Source of the DNA: Synaphobranchus kaupii
Lineage: Eukaryota > Chordata > Actinopteri > Anguilliformes > Synaphobranchidae
Reading direction: 5' to 3'
Length of the DNA: 64,000 nucleotides
NCBI GenBank assembly: GCA_029718625.1
Contig: CM056389.1
Location: forward strand, 16,358,296-16,422,295
The notes under the pieces: generated by a model
Told to the model about the DNA's origin: nothing
What the model saw: the letters and a program-made list of their open reading frames with translations, nothing else
The model's database searches: none
Shown here: positions 10,970 through 22,296 of the stretch, piece after piece
Position numbering within the stretch: position 1 is the stretch's first letter
Layout: every line of letters begins with the position of its first letter
Program-made: the position numbers and the translations under genes

Positions 10970-11077
10970 CTGTTCCAGGCTGTCATCCTCAGGTAGGGTC
11001 CCCGTGTCACCGTTGCTGTTGATGGGGATCTCCATGGTAGCCGCTTTGCTCATGATGCTGTCCGTCATGGTGGAGTC
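10970..11077 (-). CDS. arfip2: arfip2 exon 2, translation start of arfaptin-2
   Basis: The exon opens after a C-rich acceptor (CCCCCCCCCAG/GACTCCACC). The ATG sits at 11066-11068 in a good context (CCACCATGA), and 33 codons run to a phase-0 donor, CAG/GTGTGT, at 10969. The peptide begins MTDSIMSKAATMEIP and ends LPEDDSLEQ. Human arfaptin-2 begins MTDGILGKAATMEIP and has LPEDDGLEQ at the same place, so the family call is firm and separates it from arfaptin-1. Only nine bases of 5'UTR are in this exon, so at least one non-coding exon lies upstream (higher coordinates). The protein binds Arl1/Arf/Rac1 GTPases and shapes trans-Golgi membranes through its BAR domain, which is encoded beyond the left edge. 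Confidence 0.93.
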
Positions 11078-11739
11078 CTGGGGGGGGGGCGGGGTTAGAA
11101 CACAGCAGGAACGCTACTAGTTTAGTTCTCATCACAAAGACACTGTATACATACAAGCACTACATAGAGTCAACCGTGATGAGCCCAACTTTACCGAAAA
11201 ATTCTAACATTTTCAAATGTGAATTTCTGAAGCCTGATGGAAATTAAAATTATTATACTTTTTTTTTTTTTTTTTTACTAGCTACAGTAGCGAAATATAT
11301 TTCATTGCAAAACTGTAAGCATTTTGTAAATAATTGACCCAACTTTCTTCAAACGTACCAAGCTCATTTTGGCCTCATAAACTCCATTGTCTCTACAGTC
11401 ATGCCCTATGTAAATTAACAAAGTGGTCATAAATATTTCAAGGGCGGAGTTTGGCACGGTTGGAATGAGCGCCAGTTCCAACATAACAAAGCCATGCATT
11501 AAACCACACCATACCAAACCAAACCATACCATACCAAACCATACCATACCATACCATACCAAATTCCAATGTATACCATTCCATATCATGCACAAAGTCA
11601 TAGCATACCAACGCATAAAGCCACAGCCAATGGTAACAATTACTGCCTAAAGGGTCTGTACAAGCATGCACTCAAAACACATGACTTAATTGGGGCGGGG
11701 GTCAGTCAGGTTCATGCTAAAAAAAAATGCTCGAGTGGT
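11078..11739 (-). other. arfip2 5' intron with ACCAT pentamer repeat
   Basis: Between the coding start exon and the CpG-rich promoter area. It contains a T-homopolymer (about 11258-11276) and an ACCAT/ACCAA pentamer microsatellite around 11505-11575. No exon is seen; frames reading MVWYGM-type peptides are products of the pentamer repeat. Confidence 0.5.
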
Positions 11740-12300
11740 ATTTCTGAGTGGCCGTGTCGCCATACCACTTCCACCGCGATAACATTTAGCCGATCGACTG
11801 AGAACAGAGTTCGGGCCTGCCGATTGGCCGGTCGGCCGTCCGGACCAGGAACTAGGCAGCCTCTCGCCACCAATCCGGCGGTGGAGAATGAGCGTTTGTT
11901 ACTCTGCCTGAGTGACGAGCCTGACGCGGCGGTGTGACGAGCCTGACGCGGCGGTGTGACGAGCCTGACGCGGCGTTGTAGGTGTGAAGAGCCGCTCTGT
12001 GGTAATTGGGGGGAGGGAGGAAATGGAGGAAAAACTGAGTGAGAAAAGTAGCGGCGGAGGCTTTAGCGGCTATTGTCGCTCTAAACAATGGCGCATTATT
12101 CCGCCTTTGCTTTACCCACCTCTCATTGCGCAAGGAGCCACGGAAACGAGACAGGCTTATCGACACGTTTCACAATGGGAGGCGTAGCCCGCTCCGCGAC
12201 GTGGACAGAAGCGTCACGCTAACCCTTCAAAGGCATCTGAATCACAGAGTTTTAGCTGCACGTGGCGCGGATCAAGTGCAGGGGCTAGCAGGATTCGAGA
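11740..12300 (-). promoter_or_regulatory. CpG-rich promoter area, probable arfip2 5' end
   Basis: CpG density rises sharply compared with the flanks. Visible elements are CCAAT boxes in both orientations (near 11822 and 11871), a 22-bp GC-rich triplicate (11913-11978) and a YY1-like AACAATGGCGC near 12085. On the minus strand a donor-like GAGAG/GTGGGTAAAG follows 12120 and could end a non-coding first exon that splices to 11077. No TATA box is evident, as is usual for housekeeping CpG promoters. Placing the arfip2 start here is inference from position and composition. Confidence 0.5.
11913..11978. repeat. 22-bp CpG-rich tandem triplicate
   Basis: TGACGAGCCTGACGCGGCGG plus TG is repeated three times (starts 11913, 11935, 11957), with one change in the last unit. 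It lies in the CpG-rich putative promoter. Each unit brings three CpGs and a TGACG core, the half-site recognised by CREB/ATF proteins. Confidence 0.93.
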
Positions 12301-12516
12301 AATGTGCGCTCAAAAAGCGGTCATTCAGAAATGTGCGCTCAAAAAGCGGTCATTCAGAAATGTGCGCTCAAAAAGCGGTCATTCAGAAATGTGCGCTCAA
12401 AAAGCGGTCATTCAGAAATGTGCGCTCAAAAAGCGGTCATTCAGAAATGTGCGCTCAAAAAGCGGTCATTCAGAAATGTGCGCACAAAAAGCGGTCATTC
12501 AGAAATGTGCGCTGAA
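12299..12516. repeat. 29-bp minisatellite, seven and a half copies
   Basis: The unit begins GAAATGTGCGCTCAAAAAGC and ends GGTCATTCA; starts fall every 29 bp from 12299 to 12502. Copies are nearly identical; one has GCGCAC for GCGCTC. Because 29 is not a multiple of three and no plus-strand phase has a stop, every plus frame reads the same 29-residue periodic peptide. There are no unique spacers, so it is not a CRISPR array. Confidence 0.97.
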
Positions 12517-15050
12517 GAGCTCCTTTCTATTAAGCCAACGGTAACTTCCCTACACAACAATATCTTGGATAATTACTTTTTTTTGATTATAATGATATAA
12601 ATATATTTTCACAGCAGTGCAATAAACTGAAATATCGGAAAGCAGCAAGAATTTGTACATTTTGTACCTCATTTGAAATTTGAAATTAACGTTGTGCTCT
12701 CTGAAAAACACAAAGGAAAAAAACAAGCCTTCAGAAGGAGCCTCAGAGGAATTGTAGGCTATATTTGGACGTGCTGAGCGCACACTAAGTCAATGGCCCT
12801 TACAACGCAGGCTTACAAACGACTGCTTCGGCCAACTGAACACTTTCTCTGGGGTTAGATTATTTACTCAAACAGCCAATAAGAGTATATGCTTTCCTCC
12901 CAGGATTTGGCACATTGTGACTGTATACAGATTAAAGCCCTCTGATCTTTCAGTGAAATAATTACCAAAAACACCCAAGTAAAGCACCATAGTTCTCTCA
13001 TTACCATAGTTGTGTTGAAAGGCTGATGTGTAAAATATAGTCTTTGCTCCTTCTTTTGTTTTTTGTTTTCTTGCAGATGTTTGCTTTCTTCAAGGTTTGG
13101 CCCAGTGAGTTATGACCTCATTGTTGACCTCAAATTTTCTGATTTAGCTTTAGGTTAAGTAGGTATCAATATCCACTACAGCACTGACAGATACTAGAAC
13201 ACCTCTATTTAATATTTAAATGTGAAAATATGATACATCAAGCCGCATGTAACCGTCCTTGAGATAAATCTCACTCCATTTAACTGGAATTGTATTCGTT
13301 GGTGATCTGAACTCTCCCCAGCACAAAAGAAAAAAGACAAAGGAAGTGTTCACTGGTGTCATTAGAGATCCTGAGCAAACATATCTTTGCATCACCATGG
13401 TTATTTCCCTTAACTCACTGGGCCCACTAACAATTTGATAGACATGAGCAAGCAAAAGCCCCCATTCCTCAAGGTTACTTCACGACATCAAGCCCTACAG
13501 TCGCCCCCAAAGTAGGTACAGAACGCTCAAGACTGTGAGCTTATGGTCACTGCAGGCCTTCTTCAAATCATGGATGGAATTTATATAGAGTCAGTGGAGG
13601 GTAAAGGAGTGTACATTTTAAAATGAATGCATTATTATTATTACTATTATTATTACTAGTATTATTATTATTATTATGATGATGAGAATGGTTATTATAA
13701 TTATTGTTGTTATAAGTTATTAATCGGCTATTATTGAGTGAGATAACACAACAGCAATTCCAAAATTTGTTGGAAATAAACAAACAAATGGTTTTCACTT
13801 CTCTAGAATGCCAAATGCTGGAGTTAAAAGCCAGTAGCCTATACTGAATGATCTCTACCGCATCTTCGCATCTACCGAGATGCGTCGCACAGGACAAAAC
13901 GTGGATTTTCCATCAAGAATCGCTTTTATTAAAGCACTGCACTATGAGTGAATTAAATCACACAAGCGTTTGATTCGGATGCGATTACTTGAACGAATGA
14001 ACAGTCGTGTTAAGGCCAGTGTCTACGCTTGAGATCGCTGAAAGCGACATGACACGGGGTTATATGCCGTCTGAATATCCCTATACCTATAGCAACGGAT
14101 CTATCCGGGTGTACGGTTATTGGGTATCACGATGTTCTGGCGATAACACGCACGTTAAGGGTACGGCAGTGTAAATCTATATGGGTTAGGGTACGCCCGT
14201 GTGAATCTAGATTACACAATTGACACGATGAAGTTTACACGACCGCTAGCAGACAGCCACGACACCTTAAAAACTGAAGAAAAAACGAGTTTCGCTCGCC
14301 TTGTGTGAGCAAACCTGTGTAAACAATATAACCACCTCCCAAGTAGCCGAACTTACTACTACCTCCAGTTCGACACAATGATATCAGTTATAAATACAAG
14401 GCTAGATATAGGTAGGCCCTGATAAGTTTGTCTATCCTCTAGAAAGGTTTTTTTTTTTTATATCAGTGCAATATGAAAATTTAAATAATTTGTTGCTTTT
14501 AATAACGGAATGGATTTGTGTTATAACAGTTTGGTTGTGCTGCGTTTCGCTGCTACTTAGATGCTGTGTACAGTAACGTCTTGACACCTTGCAATGGTAG
14601 ACCAGAACATACAGACAGAAATGTGACATACTCCTGCCTGCGGAGAGGAAACAGACGGCGAGTTAACTTAAACCATTAGCTACGTAACTTAACGTTACTT
14701 ACAGACACGCACCCAGATCATCTTTAGATAGCCATCTTTCTAGATAAATTACGTCTGTGAATTTGAAAACTTCATTTACACCGCACAGGTTTACTGGGTT
14801 AGATATGCTATCGCCACCTGGACTTTGTTGCCGGCCAGGTGATAAATAGCGGCAGGTGCACACACTGCACAGCAGGTTAAGAGACGCGTGTAGCAGCCCT
14901 ACACAACTTAACACCATTGCAGCTCATCCATATCCGTAGCTAACCGCATCTAAACACAATGTTTATAGTTTCGAAAAGGCGTGTTAAATCAATCGACTGT
15001 ATAGTTAACGTTATTCCAGTAAGCTAGTTTGCTAGCCAGCCTTTCATTTT
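12517..15050. other. AT-rich intergenic DNA, no gene seen
   Basis: Contains an ATT trinucleotide microsatellite (13628-13677), scattered T-runs and unique sequence. Near 14155-14215 a GGGTACG(G/C)C...GTGTAAATCTA word is loosely repeated. No splice-flanked frame or recognisable repeat is apparent. Confidence 0.5.
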
Positions 15051-15800
15051 CAATCAGGCGTTAACGAGCTACACGACTGTGTAGGCTATCATTATGTTGA
15101 GGGGGAAAAGCACTGGACACGATCCCTGTGTCCGGCGATACATCTCTCTGAAAAGGCCCACTGACTGTCTTCAATTCCGTTCTGCATCATTCCTTGATGG
15201 GCAGAGGTGCCAGACTCGCCAACCCGCAGCGATCGGAGAAATAGGCTACCTTTCCCCATTTGGCAGACGTGCAAAATTTTGTAAAAAGCAGCTGGACTGA
15301 AATTATTTCCAACGCAGCCCCATAAGCTAACATTAAACGCAGGTTGCCATGCAAAACAGTTAGCTAGCTCGTAATGGAATCACGGTTATTACCTGTGCGA
15401 ATCCCGTCCTCCGAATTGCCAAGCAAGCTGGCTAGCGAGCTAGCTACTGTTATTCTCCCCAGCCGTGCAACCTAATACATATATCCACGTAGTGACAGGC
15501 AAGGGATACTTAAAGGTGGCTGCGTTGTTTTATTGCATGACTGTCCGACGGCCTCTTTCAACCTCTGGTTTCTTGTTTTGTGTTATCCACGAGCCTAACG
15601 TTACATCCACCCCCTTCCAATCCAGTGTGGAAAGGCCGAGCGGAACTGACGACATGCGCGGACAGGATTCCATTCGCCCCTCCTTCGCCTCGCGGGACAG
15701 CGTGGAGGATGTGGAGTCGAGCGCGGGCACAGCCAGGAGAGCGTCATGTGTAACATAATCCCTGTACAGGTGCCATCGGTATAGCTGCGTACTTTTAACA
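15051..15800. promoter_or_regulatory. Second CpG-rich patch, possible promoter or first exon
   Basis: GC- and CpG-rich (15640-15740 includes CGCCTCGCGGGAC), with open frames on both strands. A plus frame reads RGQDSIRPSFASRDSVEDVE and stops after CVT. A minus frame follows an acceptor-like CACCTGTACAG. I cannot choose between a divergent neighbour's first exon, an alternative arfip2 5' exon and chance. An 18-bp triplicate (CAGATCCTCAGAACATAA) adjoins it at about 15806-15852. Confidence 0.3.
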
Positions 15801-15853
15801 TAAACAGATCCTCAGAACATAACAGATCCTCAGAACATAACAGATCCTCAGCA
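15800..15853. repeat. 18-bp tandem triplicate
   Basis: CAGATCCTCAGAACATAA repeats three times in a row with near identity. Short local expansion; no function visible. Confidence 0.88.
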
Positions 15854-15899
15854 GTTAGTTACAGTTTTAGTTAATATGTCTAATCGTATGATTTTAATT

Positions 15900-16090
15900 T
15901 GAATAAAATGTATGTGCTACCCATTGTTTTAATCCATCCATTGTTTTATTTATCCATTGTTTTATTTATTTTACTTTGCTCTCTACATAATAAAACAACT
16001 TCTGTAACTGAGTATTTGTCTTTTGTTGTAAAGTGTCTTTGGGTGTCCTGAAAAGCGCTTTAAACAAAATTTATTATTATTATTATTACT
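15900..16090 (+). mobile_element. LINE (L2-like) 3' tail
   Basis: The sequence GTTGTAAAGTGTCTTTGGGTGTCC followed by AAAGCGCTTTAAACAAAATTTATT and an ATT tail is the generic 3' end of fish L2/CR1-type LINEs and the SINEs that share it. No reverse-transcriptase sequence precedes it, so it is a 5'-truncated copy. Confidence 0.5.
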
Positions 16091-16549
16091 CAGTAGGTTA
16101 TTAAATGTCATGAGAATAATTTTAATATGGCCAATATTTATTAAATAAATAAGGGAGCACTTTATTTTATAAATTGACATAATTCTGAATTTATACATGA
16201 GAATTCACACCCATGCTGCTGTGTTCCAGTGCGGTCACAGGGTGTCAGTAAAATTCTTCAAGTAGAAATATCCCCATGACCAGGCAGGTATCACACAAAC
16301 TCAGAGTTGTTAACTCAGAGCACACACTGTTAACTCAAAACACAGTGAAGCAGAACCACAAGTTGTCATTTAAAATAAACTTGTCCCAGTCGCTATTTTA
16401 AATCCCATTGGATCCCAATCCCTGTCACTTCATACACTATGGGCCTGGTTTACTAAGACCTTTAACCGGTTAGCACACGCAAAACCAATAACATGACAAA
16501 TGATTGGTCATGGTATTTGTTTTGCACCAATCATTGGTTGTGTTATTAG

Positions 16550-17119
16550 TGTAACATCCGCCGTTCCCTCCAGTCCACTTGCTTTTGTTTTCTCATTTCC
16601 CAATTGCTCCTGTTTCATGTCATGTTTTTCAGTTTACCCTGTTCGTCTAGTTCTGTGTTGTGCAGTCTGGGCGTGGCTTCCCCGTTTTGGTCCCTCGTTT
16701 TCTCCCCATTACCATTCAGCCAATCACTCGCCCCCTCTGCTTGCATTCCGCACTCACTCATCACGCATTCTCACTGTTTTTTCTTCTATTTAAGTTCCCT
16801 CTGTGTTTGTGTTTTTGCCAGTTTGTTACATTTGTCTCTGCCCTGTCTTGACATTCTCCGGCCTCTCTGTTGCATTTTGTGCTTTTTACCTGTTTGGTTG
16901 TTTTCAGTTCCAGCCCATCCAGCCTGCTTCCGCTCCTGTTCTCTTCTGCCCCGTCACCTGCCTTGCCCATTTTAATTTCTCCAACCCCGTATCCAGCCTG
17001 TCACTCAGCTTCCCTGTCTGTTTGTTTTCTTATTTAATAAATTCACTCCCTCCGGAGTTATCACTTGAGTTTGCCTCTGAGTCTTGCATTTGGGTCCATG
17101 CCAGTTGTGAATCATAACA
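16550..17119 (+). mobile_element. Solo-LTR-like element
   Basis: About 570 bp bounded by TGTAACATCC and TCATAACA (TG...CA type). It has the internal order expected of an LTR: a T/C-rich upstream part, a TATA-like CTATTTAAG (about 16786), then AATAAA (about 17036) and a GTCTTGCATTTGGGTCC word typical of fish Ty3/gypsy-like LTRs. Flanking pentamers ATTAG and ATTAT agree at four of five positions. No gag or pol is adjacent, so it is a solo LTR or a diverged remnant. Confidence 0.55.
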
Positions 17120-17149
17120 ATTATTTTTACATGTGCAAATCAGGCCCTA

Positions 17150-17586
17150 TACAGTATGTCCAAAAGTATCTGGAGAGGCCTTGGTCTGGGGCTGTTTTTT
17201 TATGGTTCAGGCCCCTTAGTACAAGTGAGGGCGAATCTTAACGCTACGGCATACAACGACGTTCTAGACAATTCTGTGCTTCCAACTTTGTGGCAACAGT
17301 TTGGGGAAGGCCCTTTCCTTTTTCAGCATGACAATGCCCCCGTGCAAGAATCAAGGTCCATACAGAAATGTACATTGTCGAGATTGGTGTGGAAGAACTT
17401 GACTGGCCTACAGAGAGCCCTCACCTCAACACCTTTGGGATGAATTGGAAGCCCACTGCGAGCCAGACCTAATCGCTCAACATCAGCGCCCGAGCTGATA
17501 CCAACTCCGGCCATATTAATGCCCATGATTTTGGAATGAGATGTTGGATGAGCAGGTGTCCAATATACTTTTGGCCATGTAGTGTA
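17150..17586 (+). mobile_element. Internally deleted Tc1-like transposon
   Basis: The ends are inverted, starting TACAGTATGTCCAAAAGTAT on the left and TACACTACATGGCCAAAAGT (read inward) on the right, flanked by TA. Inside is only the C-terminal part of a Tc1/mariner DD(34)E transposase. FQHDNAP, which carries the second catalytic Asp context, is clear, followed by frameshifted remnants of the EELDWP...SPDLNPIEHLWDEL region. The N-terminal DNA-binding half is missing. It is a dead, non-autonomous copy lying next to the LTR-like block. Confidence 0.82.
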
Positions 17587-18506
17587 TGTTTTATAATGTA
17601 TGTATGAAAAAAAATTAGAGTATTCTGTTTTCAAGGGACAGTTAGCCTCGGGCATAATTCTACTGGAATAGTTTAGGCTTGTGTAGACTACTTACACTGG
17701 GTCAGGTGGGTGTCATTCATATTATGCAATGATAAATTTAAAAATAGTCACAATAAAATGTATATCCTGGCTGGAATTCACTTAATTTTAAAACATCCAA
17801 TTATATTTTTTATCTTATAAAACAATTTTACATAAGTACATATAAGAAACCACAACATATAGTGTAGTAGACAGCCATCCTAAATGCTCCACAAAGAACA
17901 TGCAAGGCCATGGTCCTGTCTATTACACAAATCCAGTCCTTTTGCCTTTCAGCTAGGGAGCAGGAAATGATTAATTCCCGTTTCAAGCTGAATGTCATGT
18001 CATCAAATAACTTAAAATAAAAAGGTGTTTTTTTTATTTTTTATTTAAAGGTTTCCATTTAGTTAATTCATTAGGGGGCATCTGTATTTGCTGGTGCAGA
18101 CTTTTGAATGACCGCAGCCGTGAGTAACCGTCCGAGGTTCCGTGACTAAAGTTTCCCCTCACTTTCCGTTACGGTAAATGTGAATCGACTTTAAACAAAA
18201 ACAGATCCCAAAGTCAAAAACAAGGAAAGGAACGTAACAGAATGGCGGAGCTGGTGCGATGACATCTGTGGAGTCCCAGGTGGCAGAGGTGGAAAGTCCA
18301 GGGGTCAGAAAGTAAAAATCCTGCCATGTTTTTCTTCCACCCATGAACTCAGCCAGTTGATTGCACTTATTAGCTCTACCTCCTGACTGAAGAATTGTGC
18401 AAATGAGCAAATCCAGGTGATTAGAACAAAATACTGGGAGTACTTTTACTTTCTGAACATGGATTTTCCACCTCTGCCAGGCGGCACTTATCCCGAATCG
18501 GGAATA
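17587..18506. other. AT-rich intergenic DNA, no gene seen
   Basis: Unique AT-rich sequence with T-runs. The words GGCAGAGGTGGAAAGTCCAG and its inverted partner TGGATTTTCCACCTCTGCC (about 18283 and 18460-18479) bracket a small fold-back element of about 200 bp. No coding signal was found. Confidence 0.45.
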
Positions 18507-18514
18507 CTGTAGGG

Positions 18515-18656
18515 CAGGGGTCCAAGCAGTGACACACCTGATTCTACTAATCAATCACTAGAGTCTTTGCTAAGGACCTTGATTAGTAGAATCAGGTGTG
18601 TTACTGCTTGGTTTGAACAAAAGCCCACACCCACACTGGCAGGTTGAAGACCCCTG
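18515..18656. mobile_element. 142-bp hAT MITE with perfect 8-bp target duplication
   Basis: Ends are CAGGGGTCCAA and (inverted) CAGGGGTCTTCAA. The flanks are identical 8-mers, CTGTAGGG, at 18507-18514 and 18657-18664, the duplication size made by hAT transposases. The interior folds back on itself: ACACCTGATTCTACTAATCA is matched by its complement 35 bp later. No coding capacity. The intact duplication suggests a fairly young insertion. Confidence 0.9.
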
Positions 18657-18664
18657 CTGTAGGG

Positions 18665-21600
18665 CATGGGTGTCCAAACTCGATCCTGGAGTACCACTGT
18701 GCACGCGGGTTTTCGTTCCAACCACAATTGCAAACCCAGAATTTTAACAAGCCGTTACTTTTTCTTAATTAGGTGCTTTTTGTGTTTTGAGGGATTATTT
18801 ACCCACTTAAGACACATTATGTCAGAAACATCTGTGCATACCAATGAAGAATAAAAGTCCCATGTTCACAGTGCACTAATGGTGCTGTATTGCAAACAAT
18901 TGCATAAAAAAGCGGTAACAATTTTTTTTAACTGAACAACTTAAAGACTGAGGTGAATCAATAGGCTCATTGCACTCCTGCAGGGTACCATGGAAACAAA
19001 GGCATTAAAAACAGCATGCACACTACAGAATATTTCAAATGTTTTGCAATATCGTCTTTCAAATGTACTCATGCATATTCATTGTTGTGTGTGCTTTAAA
19101 CAAGTAAATTAGAACAATTCGTCCCGAATTTCAATGACCATTAAGTATAAAACATGTTAATACGCACTCTGGATGGGACAATTGTAATATTATTGATAGA
19201 TTGTTAATAAAATTGCATTTTGTGGTAGGCCTGAGACCGATCGCTAGTTTCAAAGGGTCATCTTTTGTGTATTGAATATATATCACAGCTGAGAGACTGA
19301 AGTTAATTAATATTAATGGGGGGAAAAAACTCCAATCCTACATCTTATATAGAAGAAATCACAGCAGACAATGTGCTGTATCAGCAGGCCATTTCCCACT
19401 TATTATAAACAAAATACACAAGACTGGGAATTTCAAAAGTTCACATGAATATTTATGTAAAAGGATATACATTCGGACAAGTACTAGACCTGAGACTGTA
19501 CGTGAATAAAAAATGACGTCCACAAAACCACCAGCGAACTGCAATTGCACGGTAAGGCAGGGCCCTCTCCCATAGATCTGAATGATGAAAAAAAAACAAA
19601 AAAAAACAGATTAAGCACATCTAGAAGTGCGCTGGATGTCTGTTTTTCTTTAAGCAGTAAGCAGTCAACGTCATGGTAGGCATCAGACCAGAATGCACGA
19701 GACAAAGAATAGTGGGAAAGCCAGCGAATGTATAACTCAGCTGCTTCAAAGATACTTAATGAAGCATAAATGGTCATTAAAAAAAAACATGGCCATTTTC
19801 CGATTGCCAAAAAGCTAGTCATAATTTAACCCGACAGTGTGATCGCATGCACACTCCCCAAAGCCTGTAAAAGCAGCAGAAGAAGAAGAAGAAGAAGAAG
19901 AAAAAACCATATGAAACCCTGATAAAAGACAGATAAAAACAGACACTAATGTTTCCCTGCGGAAGGGTAAATATTTAAGAGTCTGTCAAATCCCTCTGGT
20001 TTGTGGTTTTTGTTTCTGTCCGATAAATGTAAAAAAAAAAAAACCTGCTACTTCTTTAATTATCTACCGTACACGGCATGTTTTGTTTACATCTACAGTC
20101 GCCAAAGCAATGGAAGCATATGTTTGTTTAAACTCCCTTGTCAGAGATAAGGTCAATCCACAGTAAAGAAAGTATCACATATCTTGTTTATTTAGAAATT
20201 TGGTATACAGGATAAACTCATTTTCAAAGTGGGGGAGGGCAGGGGGGGGGGGGGGGGGGTCCCTGTGAATCTGTGGATTGCTGGATTTCAGAGTAATCCT
20301 CTCATGTATGCAAGAACCCACAATGCAACCCAACGGACAGCTTAGTCATAAAGACACCCATTTACTGCCCTCAAAAATGAGCTGCAAGGGGGCAGGGTCC
20401 CTCTGTTGCGTTACAGATGCCGGTAACTCACCAATGAATACCAGTTAAATTTTATATAAAGACATATTAAAACATATTATGGGAACAGGCCACTCTGCCA
20501 ATCCAGGCTCATTGGCGACCTACATACTAGTGCGGGGATGTCGGATTTGTGACCAAACACAGGCTTTTTTCAGCTTTATGGACAGCACAGTGTAGAGAGA
20601 CGGGAAGAATGGGGAGCGTGAGTGAGACAGACACGTGAGAAAGGTTTGCGCGGTCAGTTTTGAACCGCGAACATCACGGCTTGCGATGACCATGCGGCTC
20701 ATGCTCTGACAGGCCACGCCTCCGAGACACTGGCCACACCTCCGAGACGCCCTCCCAGCCTGCCGCAGTCTTGCTCCAGGCCCTGACCACTGAGAAATAA
20801 AGCATTATTCAGAGTATTTGTAAAAAAAAAAATAATAATAATAAAAAAAGAAGCTGTGACTATGTCCAGGTCTGTGTCTGTACAGTTTCAGCGTAGCGCC
20901 CTCTAGTGACAGGACAGCAATAGGTATTAGGTATGTGCATTATAACAATCATATTCATACACTGTTTATAAAACTGTGCATGGGAAATTCTTGGCTCAGG
21001 TTCACCTTTCATAAAATGAAACGGTCCCCCTGGAAGAAATAGCTGAACCCTGGTCTAGTGAGTATAAATAAATGTTTGAGTTTGATGGACATGGTGGGTG
21101 GTATGGAGGAGGGGGGCTTTCCTCTTGTGAGATGGAAATCATCACTGACTGACACTTCTCTGCCTCCTCCATGCACCAGCAGCGTTTAATAAAAGCGTTT
21201 TATGCGATGTGTTTTCTTTAATGATCACTGAGCACACTGCCAGATGTTAGTGGTGATGGTGGCGCAACACTGTTCCATCGCAACCCGGCGACTGGGGCTC
21301 CCGGTGACTAGAAAATGGCTCCAGGACGCTGTATTCTGGCGGTGTGCTTGGCCCCAGATTTCTCCCCTGCCATGTCATGGTTTCATATTTTCATATGGAG
21401 AATATGTGCCTGCTACTTTAAGGGGAAAGGGTGACATGCCACAAAAAACAAACTGTCAAAAAAATATTTAGTTTTATGATTAGTTTAATCAATGCTCATT
21501 AGTGTGTGCAATCCATCCATTATTATTGGTCAATTATAGCTCTGCATCAGCCATCACACATTTTCTTTGTTGTTAAAATGATGGGGAATAAAAACTGTAA

Positions 21601-22296
21601 TTTAAACATTAATGCGCTGTTCCACTTTTAAATACATTTTCTTGATTTATTTCACATTTTGTGGAATCTTTTTAGGTATGGGCTCGATCAGACCCATCGG
21701 TGACCCATGTTCAGTGAACATGGGATACTGACGCAGCTCACAAGCGGCTCTTGGGTCATGAGCGGGAGATTACGAGAGCGAGCTCGGCAGGTTTGACTTC
21801 ATTAAAATAAGAATCAAAGTAAAAATCCATAATCCTCCCCACCAGACCCAAAGCTTCAGGATGTGTATCCAGGTTTTATGGGGAAAATAGTTTCTGTAAG
21901 TGCCTCAGGCTGTATGAGCGCCACAGAACTTTTCAGGAAGCCTGTTGTGAGATATACAGAAATACTGAAGATTCAGCTGTTTGGAGCATTTCTCTACATA
22001 GGCCTAGGTGAGAAAAATGTATGTAAGTGCATTTGCAACGAAGGCCTGGGAAACAGACCTTCTGTGTCTCTCTAAAAGGTTTTCTCCGGTAACGACTACA
22101 ATTTCTGTCACGACTGTGTCTCTCACGTTAACTCCATGAAGGTGCTGAAGCTGTAGGACCTACGTTTCCACCTGTCAAACCTATCAATGATTAATTTCCA
22201 GTTCGCTGTGGTGATGGAGTAATCCGTTTTGCTTGGGCGCAAACAGTTTTTAGGATTTATGGTCATCCTGGTCACTTTCTGCTCCTCTGTTTTGGG
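18665..22296. other. Intergenic DNA with small repeats, no gene seen
   Basis: Begins with a hAT-like relic (GTGTCCAAACTCGATCCTGGAG, 18669). Holds an AAG microsatellite (19878-19902), a G-homopolymer (20240-20260) and A-rich runs (20822-20850). A possible minus-strand tRNA-derived SINE fragment lies around 20640-20720, containing GCATGAGCCGCATGG and CGCGGTTCAAAAC, which resemble box A and box B. Unique sequence with no exon support otherwise. Confidence 0.4.

Noticed and set aside
12299..12516. CRISPR-like regular repeats
   Set aside because: 29-bp units are directly abutting with no unique spacers and the setting is a vertebrate genome.
12039..12600. Three overlapping plus-strand frames with a periodic KKRSFRNVRSKSGHSE-type peptide
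   Set aside because: All three are the same 29-bp minisatellite read in different phases; there is no start context or splice support for a gene.
18159..18554. A 131-codon minus-strand frame
   Set aside because: It crosses the fold-back element at 18.28-18.48 kb and has no splice or domain support.
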